This document shows positions 55,393 through 60,667 of a stretch of 60,667 nucleotides of DNA, piece by piece. A program made the translations under genes and the position numbers. Each line of letters begins with the position of its first letter. Positions within the stretch are counted from its first letter, which is position 1. A model generated the notes under the pieces. The model made no database searches and was not told the origin of the DNA. It worked only from the letters and a program-made list of their open reading frames with translations. Location of the stretch: assembly GCF_015207735.1 (NCBI RefSeq), contig NZ_JADEWG010000027.1, positions 1 through 60,667 on the forward strand, written 5' to 3'. The DNA is from [Phormidium] sp. LEGE 05292. Its GTDB lineage: Bacteria; Cyanobacteriota; Cyanobacteriia; Cyanobacteriales; Aerosakkonemataceae.

Positions 55393-55434
55393 CAGGAGAG
55401 AAAGAAATTTTAATTTCCCTCTCCTGTTTTTTTT
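55393..55434 (+). terminator. Terminator of recA
   Basis: CAGGAGAG (55393-55400) pairs with CTCTCCTG (55419-55426), with inner GAAATT/AATTTC pairing, followed by eight T. It lies between the convergent recA and FHA genes. Confidence 0.85.
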
Positions 55435-55444
55435 CTTCAACATT

Positions 55445-56176
55445 CTACGCGGAAGTTTGACGACTGGTGAGAAAGCGATCGAGAATTTCTGAACGCTGAG
55501 TAGGAGTTAAATTGAACAGAGCAGATGGTGAAGTTTCCTCCCCAGGAAAGGGTTTTTGCCTTTGTTGAATGGAAGTATCTTTATCTCCATTGTTTTCTAG
55601 TTTATTTTCTGGCTCAATCTTCGCAAATCGATACTTTGGCGTAGGTACTGCGGGATAACTTAGTGGCGACTCATTCATTTGCGCCACTATTTCTGAGGAT
55701 ACAGGCTCCAACTTTTGCACTGTTTGCGCTAAAAAAAAGGAAATAGTTAAGCTTCCCAAACGAATTTGATCGCCGTCTCTGAGTAGTTGACGATGAAAAA
55801 CTGGCTCTCCATTGATAAATGTTCCATTAGTACTATTGAGATCTATTAAGTAGAATCCTTCGTTTTCTACATATTGGAGCGCAGCGTGCTGGCGCGAAAT
55901 CCATTGATCGCGTAATGTTAAGGCTAAACGGCGATCGCGTCCTATTATCCAAATTTTTTGTGGCTGGAACAGTGTTTGCGTGTTTCCATTCACCAAATTA
56001 GTGATTAGGTAAACTTCTCGTTCCTGTACAACTCCCTGGAGATAAGTTGGAACTCTACTGCTTATATATGGAAAGGACAAATTCTCTAGTTGGAGAATCT
56101 CATCTAGTAGACCACGATTATGTTCGTAAATTTTGAGAAACACTTGGTACAGTCCAAGGCGTTTTTCTAGTTCCAT
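55445..56176 (-). CDS. FHA-domain protein
   Basis: This protein has 243 residues from ATG at 56176. A GTG 30 nt up is excluded because the -10 box lies between the two. An FHA domain occupies about residues 75-165: IIGRDRRLALTLRDQWISRQHAALQ, LIDLNSTNGTFING and LRDGDQIRLG. The Arg, Ser and Asn residues needed to bind phosphothreonine are present. The N-terminal helix (about 1-50) and the disordered C-terminal tail are not recognised. It probably reads Ser/Thr-kinase signalling; no kinase is adjacent. Confidence 0.88.
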   Translation of the reverse strand: MELEKRLGLYQVFLKIYEHNRGLLDEILQLENLSFPYISSRVPTYLQGVVQEREVYLITNLVNGNTQTLFQPQKIWIIGRDRRLALTLRDQWISRQHAALQYVENEGFYLIDLNSTNGTFINGEPVFHRQLLRDGDQIRLGSLTISFFLAQTVQKLEPVSSEIVAQMNESPLSYPAVPTPKYRFAKIEPENKLENNGDKDTSIQQRQKPFPGEETSPSALFNLTPTQRSEILDRFLTSRQTSA

Positions 56177-56192
56177 AATTAATAATACTCTG

Positions 56193-56220
56193 ATTATAGT
56201 AAGCACATTCCTGTTGACAA
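56193..56220 (-). promoter_or_regulatory. Promoter of the FHA gene
   Basis: On the minus strand TTGTCA (56215-56220), 17 bp minus one (16) spacer, and a perfect TATAAT (56193-56198). The start of transcription near 56187 leaves a leader of only about ten bases before ATG. Confidence 0.6.
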
Positions 56221-56348
56221 ACTTAGATTAACCGTCATTCTCCAGATATTCAAAGAGATTACCGTTCGGGACACTATTTTTTTTGATGTGGTTGGTTGTA
56301 TATTAGAATGACTCTGGTTAAAAAGCTAGGTTAGCGGTCATTGGGAAA

Positions 56349-56561
56349 CTAAGTATTGGTTTCTATGTATAATGATGCAGTTTCACTTTTAATATAAACC
56401 AAGCAATGTCCTTGCTCCCTGAGTAGTAATTTAACTTTATAGTTAAATTTTTTATCAATTTTAAGTAAAGTAAGGTGAATATTTTCCCTGTTAGAGAACA
56501 CAACTGCTAATACTTCGCCTATATCTAAAGTAATATTTTTTGTTTTTTTTGATACCCGCAA
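56349..56561 (-). CDS. Small beta-rich hypothetical protein
   Basis: This is a 70-residue frame with alternating hydrophobic residues typical of beta strands (ITLDIGEVLAVVF, HLTLLKI, KVKLLLREQGHCLVYI). No family is recognised. The only start is TTG at 56561, with no ribosome site, and base composition is AT-rich. It could be a real small gene, or the remains of one. Confidence 0.35.
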   Translation of the reverse strand: MRVSKKTKNITLDIGEVLAVVFSNRENIHLTLLKIDKKFNYKVKLLLREQGHCLVYIKSETASLYIETNT

Positions 56562-56871
56562 ATTTACTGAAAAGAAAATTTTTAATTCGCAATTATATTA
56601 CTTTTTTATTTACAATTTTTTACTTTCAGTAATTTTTTAAAGTAATTATTAAGAGTAATAGAATTTACTTAAGTTTTATATTCAGAGTATACAAAAGCTT
56701 GATTGAGCTGGAATATAGCAGAAGGCAGAAGGCAGAAGGCAGAAGGAAAAACCTTATAAAACAAGGGTTATGACTTTTCATCTTGCCTTAATCGCCTTGG
56801 CGGTTGCTATATATAAAAAAAAAGACCAAGCCGAATTCGTGGCAAAAATCCGTCAAATTCTGTATTTTTCC
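56562..56871. other. AT-rich gene-free stretch with a heptamer repeat
   Basis: Very AT-rich sequence upstream of the small hypothetical gene. At 56718-56744 the unit AGGCAGA is repeated about four times, another dispersed heptamer type. No gene or RNA is seen. Confidence 0.5.
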
Positions 56872-56898
56872 TTAAAAAAAACTGAGCCTTTGCTCAGT
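56872..56898 (-). terminator. Terminator of the alpha/beta hydrolase gene
   Basis: On the minus strand ACTGAGC, a 4-base loop, GCTCAGT, then seven T. It is a perfect intrinsic terminator 28 bp after the stop codon. Confidence 0.9.
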
Positions 56899-56925
56899 CT
56901 ACTCCAAACTTAACTTTTGTGAACT

Positions 56926-57828
56926 TTACCTTTTTTTCACAAAACTTTTTTCTGATGAACGCAAAAATTTTAACAATTCTCTATTTACTGTGTCGGGAGC
57001 TTCTTGTTGAATCCAATGCCCGCAGTTGGGAACAAATTTGAGTTGAAAGGGAGCACAGATCAATTGGTCTAAATCTTGGGCAAGTTTGTTGCTCAAGAAA
57101 GAATCTTCTTCACCCCAAAGTACTAAAGTCGGAACTGTGACTAATTTAGTTTGTTCTTCCGTATTATGTAACCAAGTTTGGGGTGAGAGCATTTGGCGGT
57201 AATAATTAATTGCAGCTGTTAAGACACGGGGTTTTGCTAAAGCATTTTGGTAAATATTCATGACTTCAGTTGTGAAGGCTGCTTTACGAATGGCGTGTTC
57301 TCGAAACAAGTTTTGGACGAAATTTTTTAGATTGTGTTGAATTAACCACTCTGGGAGTGCCGGAATTTGAAATAATAGCAAAAACCAGCTGCGACGCAAT
57401 TGGTCGATGTTACCGATTACATCTTTGACAAATTGCTGTGGGTGAGGTGCATTGAGGATGGCTAGTCGATCGATACATTCAGGAAATTTCTGTGCTAAGT
57501 GCCAAGCAATCACGCCACCCCAATCATGTCCTACTATGTGAGCGCGAGTTTTGCCGAAACGCTGAATTAAACCGCGAATATCTGCGCTTAGTGTATCCAA
57601 ATCATAGCCACTCGCTGGCTTATCCGAGTAATTGTAACCTCGCAGGTCTGGAACCACCACTTTAAAGTAACGTCCTAAGACAGGAATTTGGTTTCGCCAC
57701 GAGTACCAAAACTCTGGAAATCCATGCAAAAGAATTACTAACTCTCCTTCACCTTGGGTTACACAGTGCAAGCGAATGTCATTAGTTTCTACAAAATGGT
57801 GTTGCCATCCCGAATCAGGAGTGCTCAT
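56926..57828 (-). CDS. Alpha/beta hydrolase of the epoxide hydrolase type
   Basis: This protein has 300 residues from ATG at 57828 (a TTG lies four codons up). The oxyanion motif is HGFPEFWYSWR, the nucleophile elbow is VGHDWGG with Asp as nucleophile, and the catalytic His is in NCGHWIQQEAP. A cap domain lies between. An Asp nucleophile and HGFPE point to epoxide hydrolase or haloacid/haloalkane dehalogenase-like chemistry, with epoxide hydrolase more likely. The natural substrate is unknown. Confidence 0.85.
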   Translation of the reverse strand: MSTPDSGWQHHFVETNDIRLHCVTQGEGELVILLHGFPEFWYSWRNQIPVLGRYFKVVVPDLRGYNYSDKPASGYDLDTLSADIRGLIQRFGKTRAHIVGHDWGGVIAWHLAQKFPECIDRLAILNAPHPQQFVKDVIGNIDQLRRSWFLLLFQIPALPEWLIQHNLKNFVQNLFREHAIRKAAFTTEVMNIYQNALAKPRVLTAAINYYRQMLSPQTWLHNTEEQTKLVTVPTLVLWGEEDSFLSNKLAQDLDQLICAPFQLKFVPNCGHWIQQEAPDTVNRELLKFLRSSEKSFVKKR

Positions 57829-57988
57829 ATTAAACAACAACCTAAAGGTGCCAATTGAACTAACATCTCAATTTTTAGCTTAGCAGTTCTCTAGAGGCTG
57901 AGGGAGTAATTTCAGCATCTAGCCCAGAAAGCTAAACCTTGATGGTGTAAAGTTCTGGCTCACCTGTGGAATTGCTTCTGGCTTCTGC

Positions 57989-58336
57989 TTAGACTGCTTG
58001 TGCTACCACAGCAGTGTAAGTAGAAGGGGATTCAGGTTGATGTTTGAGCAAGTTGGCGAGTTCTTGTAGCTGAGCGATCGCTTCTGCGCCCTCTAGCTTC
58101 ATCAATTCTCGGTCGTCTCGCATCTCCGTCCAAGTGATGCCATAGTCAGACACCAAAAATCTAATCAGGTGATTATCTCCCAAGCTAACCATAAAGGATG
58201 CGCTAGACATCTGATCGCCGCAAGTATAGCAAGAGGCTAAATACCCTTTGCGTTCCAGTACGATCGCCAGTGCTTGAAGATTCATCACCAGATCTTGGAC
58301 AAACTGCGAGTGTTGTTTTGCAAGTCTGATAAACAC
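57989..58336 (-). CDS. DUF1815 family protein
   Basis: This 115-residue protein of a family found only in cyanobacteria has MFIRLAKQHSQFVQDLVMNLQALA, the CYTCG motif, and FLVSDYGITWTEMRDDRELMKLEGAEAI. Its function is unknown. No membrane segment is present. It stands alone, with no terminator seen. Confidence 0.88.
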   Translation of the reverse strand: MFIRLAKQHSQFVQDLVMNLQALAIVLERKGYLASCYTCGDQMSSASFMVSLGDNHLIRFLVSDYGITWTEMRDDRELMKLEGAEAIAQLQELANLLKHQPESPSTYTAVVAQAV

Positions 58337-58659
58337 TTTTACCCTCCAGCCACCACACCTAAGTTTAAATCTTTTTTAGAATTTCTTAACATTTTGTCCA
58401 TTATGCTACAGATCGCGAATTTGAAACAACTTCCCTACCAAATGACTTCTAGTTCTGTTTGTAAGTTAACTGACTGATAATTCGTTGGTCGTATCAGGAA
58501 TGACATTCCTAAACGAGTCACACTCATGCTAGACGCTTTCTCTTTCGATATAGTTCATTCTGAGGGGATACATCGATCTCAGATGTCAAGAAACCATAAC
58601 TTTATTTGTTTTCTACAACACTTGCCCTAGATCTTCAGAGTCAGAACACATATCAGATG
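58337..58659. other. Gene-free stretch upstream of the DUF1815 gene
   Basis: This 323-bp space probably holds the DUF1815 promoter; on the minus strand TGGACA with TAAAAA 16 bp later, near 58375-58402, is a weak candidate. No gene, RNA or repeat is recognised. Confidence 0.35.
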
Positions 58660-58872
58660 TTAATTAACTTGCCACAATCCTAAAGCTGGGCCAATGAACC
58701 GCACGCCGACCCAGCAAACAACCAATACACCGATCCCGATCCATGCACCTCGGTTTGTCCACTTGACAAATTGTTGTGCTTGAGTTTTAGTAATTGGGAA
58801 CCAGGGAGCTACGTATGATTCTTTGCCATATTGTTCCCCAAGTGCTTCCTTACGTCTTTTTGCTTCACCCAT
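58660..58872 (-). CDS. DUF2839 family small membrane protein
   Basis: This 70-residue cyanobacterial protein opens MGEAKRRKEALGEQYG, has PITK.QA..FVKWT.RGAW and one hydrophobic segment (about 45-65). Its function is unknown. It lies 92 bp downstream of the DinG-like gene on the same strand. Confidence 0.85.
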   Translation of the reverse strand: MGEAKRRKEALGEQYGKESYVAPWFPITKTQAQQFVKWTNRGAWIGIGVLVVCWVGVRFIGPALGLWQVN

Positions 58873-58963
58873 AACTGCTCACTCCAAGAGAGCTATTCAT
58901 TGGTTTAATGATAACCTTTATCTTCTTTGGCAAGCTTTGTACTTGACAAAACTCTAATTATAC

Positions 58964-60547
58964 CTAACTTTCTAAAGAAAATAAATTGGGGTCTATGTAG
59001 TTAATCCGGGCGAAAGGGCTTAAAGCTGTGAGTACTTGTTGACCGTAGCTACGGTGAATGGTGCGGCTATCGAGTAAAGCGACTACTCCTTGGGTGGTGC
59101 GGACAGGTGCGATCGCTCGTTGTAAAACATTCAAAGCTTCTGGTAACAAATACAACCGGAACCAATCTTGACGCTGTTGTTTATAATCAGCTACTCGACC
59201 TGCCACCAAAGGATTTTCCAAAGAAGGAATTGGTAAAGTGGCAATCAATAACAGGTGAGGTGCAGGTAAAACATCCTGGTGTTCCAGCCAAAATTCCCAG
59301 CCTGTGACTAGAATCCCATTGTCATCCAAACAAGTTTTTTCCACCTGCACCCGCGAACCAAACTCAGCGGCAATTTCTGCGCCAACTTGAGCTTTTAGCG
59401 GCACATCACTGACCAAAAGTACCGTCAGTCCTTCTACAACCGTACTAATCACCAACAACCTGCGTATTTCTTGTAACAAGGCAGCCTGAAACTGGGGTGT
59501 GTTCGGCAGCGGAAAACTATCCGGTACATAAAGCTGAATTAACTCACTGTGACGATCGAGAGAAAACTTCAAACAAGTTAAATCTCCCAACCCTAACTGC
59601 TGACGATAGATTGGGGCTTCAGCTTCCAACTCCAAAGCGCCGCCAATCAAAACTACAGGTTGTTCTAACCAAATAGGTTTTAGTGTGGTTGCGACTTCGA
59701 TCGGACCACAGTAAACAGTAAACAAACCTTGATTCCGGGCGATTTGCGCCCAATACATTTGTCCAGGGGTAGTAAATCTCTGCCAAAATATCTGCCAGCT
59801 AGCTGGTAAACCGGAAAATTTAGCCGAATCTTCCTGGTCTAGACATAAAACCGCAAATAGATGACTTAAAATCTGTTTTTCTGTGCTTTCCAGTAAATAG
59901 CATTCGTAGGGATTAGCGGGATGCTGGAAAATTTCCTTGGTTAGTTGTACTCTAGCATCTCGGATCGCCTCAATTCGGTGGGGAAAAGCTTGGATCAACT
60001 CTTCCCAATCGCTAGGAGTAATCGTCGCTGTTAACTGTTGGCGTGTCCAAGTTTCTAGATCATCTACACCATCGAGAATTGTCGGGATACCATGACCAAA
60101 TTTAGTTTGAGTGGTGAAGCGATCGGCCTCCCGGCACGCTATGCGATGCGCCTCCCGGCACGCTACGCGATCGCTCAACCAAGATGAAGGAGAAGTAATT
60201 AACAACCCGGAAAAATTAGGATCGGGGAGCGCATCACCAACAACAATTTCCTTTTCCGTACTCAGCCAACCTTGTAATTGGGGAATTTCCACCTTGAGGA
60301 GTCGCTGTTGTGTTGCTTCCGTCGCTACAACAATTACTGGCCCAGACCACATTAAAGCTGGTGCTAGGTAACTTAGACGATAGCGGACATTTGCCGAAGT
60401 GGGTGCACCCACTTGAATCAAAGCACTTCTTTCCAATCTTAAGGCGCGTGCCACCAGTCTAGCCATAGTTAAATGGTGGGGCCAGTATGTCTCTTTGCAC
60501 TCTCTGAGGAATGCTCGCAGTGAGTTATGGACTTCTACCTCAATCAT
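58964..60547 (-). CDS. DinG/Rad3-like helicase relative with eroded motifs
   Basis: This 527-residue protein has the C-terminal layout of the DinG helicase domain (NPLVAGRV.DYKQQR.DWF..YLLPEALNVLQRAIAPVRTTQGVVALLDSR). Where DinG has QG.GRLIR the sequence reads RAIAPVRTT. The N-terminus has no Walker A: the expected place reads QVGAPTSANVRYRLS. So ATP hydrolysis is doubtful, and the protein may act as a structural or regulatory relative. Eighteen residues (RVACREAHRIACREADRF) derive mostly from a tandem 24-bp repeat. Start is ATG at 60547. Confidence 0.6.
   Translation of the reverse strand: MIEVEVHNSLRAFLRECKETYWPHHLTMARLVARALRLERSALIQVGAPTSANVRYRLSYLAPALMWSGPVIVVATEATQQRLLKVEIPQLQGWLSTEKEIVVGDALPDPNFSGLLITSPSSWLSDRVACREAHRIACREADRFTTQTKFGHGIPTILDGVDDLETWTRQQLTATITPSDWEELIQAFPHRIEAIRDARVQLTKEIFQHPANPYECYLLESTEKQILSHLFAVLCLDQEDSAKFSGLPASWQIFWQRFTTPGQMYWAQIARNQGLFTVYCGPIEVATTLKPIWLEQPVVLIGGALELEAEAPIYRQQLGLGDLTCLKFSLDRHSELIQLYVPDSFPLPNTPQFQAALLQEIRRLLVISTVVEGLTVLLVSDVPLKAQVGAEIAAEFGSRVQVEKTCLDDNGILVTGWEFWLEHQDVLPAPHLLLIATLPIPSLENPLVAGRVADYKQQRQDWFRLYLLPEALNVLQRAIAPVRTTQGVVALLDSRTIHRSYGQQVLTALSPFARINYIDPNLFSLES
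60118..60175. repeat. Tandem 24-bp repeat in frame in the DinG-like gene
   Basis: On the coding strand GATCGC-GTAGCGTGCCGGGAGGC is followed by a second copy, CATCGC-ATAGCGTGCCGGGAGGC, and a final GATCGC. Two units of 24 nt add 16 codons (VACREAHR and IACREADR). The family matches the insertion at 757-792. Confidence 0.75.
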
Positions 60548-60552
60548 GTCAA

Positions 60553-60650
60553 TAGTTTTGAGTTTTGAGTTTTGTTAGCGTAGCGGTGCGTAGCACGTTT
60601 TGAGTTGAGACTGGGGACTGGGAAAGTTTTGAGTTTTGAGTTTTCCTCCC
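60553..60650. repeat. TTTTGAG repeat array with GCGTAGC insert
   Basis: TTTTGAG units at 60556-60573 and 60598-60645 surround a 23-nt insert with GCGTAGC twice (60574-60604). The junctions match those of the copy at 39545-39575, 21 kb away. It lies upstream of the DinG-like gene. Confidence 0.75.
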
Positions 60651-60667
60651 CTCTGCCCCTGGAGCCC

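Overview
The window is a chromosomal segment of a cyanobacterium, probably filamentous with a repeat-rich genome. The evidence is the very frequent octamer GCGATCGC (HIP1), the cyanobacterial S10-spc-alpha ribosomal gene order (no rpsJ, rpsN or rpmD; secY-adk-infA-rpmJ kept), cyanobacteria-specific genes (NdhN, LdpA, DUF1815, DUF2839, CGLD27/Ycf36, the R3H-AAA protein) and the acpP-fabF-tkt cluster. I cannot name the genus from the sequence alone.

Layout. 1-7.5 kb: a minus-strand group with a cut-off dynamin-like GTPase, a WD40-AAA protein, an AAA-degenerate-GGDEF protein and a DUF697 GTPase, plus a lone DUF433 antitoxin-like gene on the plus strand. 7.6-8.5 kb: an initiator tRNA(fMet) gene interrupted in the anticodon loop by a 242-nt group I intron, with a free-standing I-Ssp6803I-like PD-(D/E)XK homing endonuclease gene just downstream of the tRNA. 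8.6-13.6 kb: asparaginase, CGLD27, RsfS, a glycosyltransferase and a K+ channel. 13.6-14.4 kb: a PIN-domain remnant and the tkt terminator. 14.4-18.4 kb: acpP, fabF, tkt. 18.7-24.2 kb: an HdrB-like Fe-S protein, Hsp20, LpxD, rubredoxin plus a BaiN-type flavoprotein, a small membrane protein and an SRPBCC protein. 24.3-42.2 kb: one continuous minus-strand translation cluster from rplC to prfA, containing rpoA, secY, adk, infA and truA. 42.9-46.2 kb: ndhN and three paralogous von Willebrand A proteins with a coiled-coil partner. 46.3-55.4 kb: LdpA, R3H-AAA ATPase, tRNA-Gln, a HAD protein, an NTF2-like protein, NurA, XseB/XseA and RecA. 55.4-60.5 kb: an FHA protein, an alpha/beta hydrolase, DUF1815 and DUF2839 proteins and a DinG-like protein with eroded helicase motifs.

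The most notable systems are the split intron/endonuclease pair at tRNA-fMet, the GTPase + AAA-GGDEF + AAA-WD40 group (several catalytic motifs look eroded), and the VWA triplet. A second theme is repeat invasion. Inverted-arm elements built on TTTGTCATT, TTTTGAG or TTTAGAT units sit between ribosomal genes. Short elements of 24 nt or other multiples of three are spliced in frame into coding sequences (WD40-AAA tail, DinG-like protein, NurA), and a repeat supplies the XseA C-terminus.

Limits: identifications are by eye from motifs and family memory. No alignment, HMM search or RNA folding was run.
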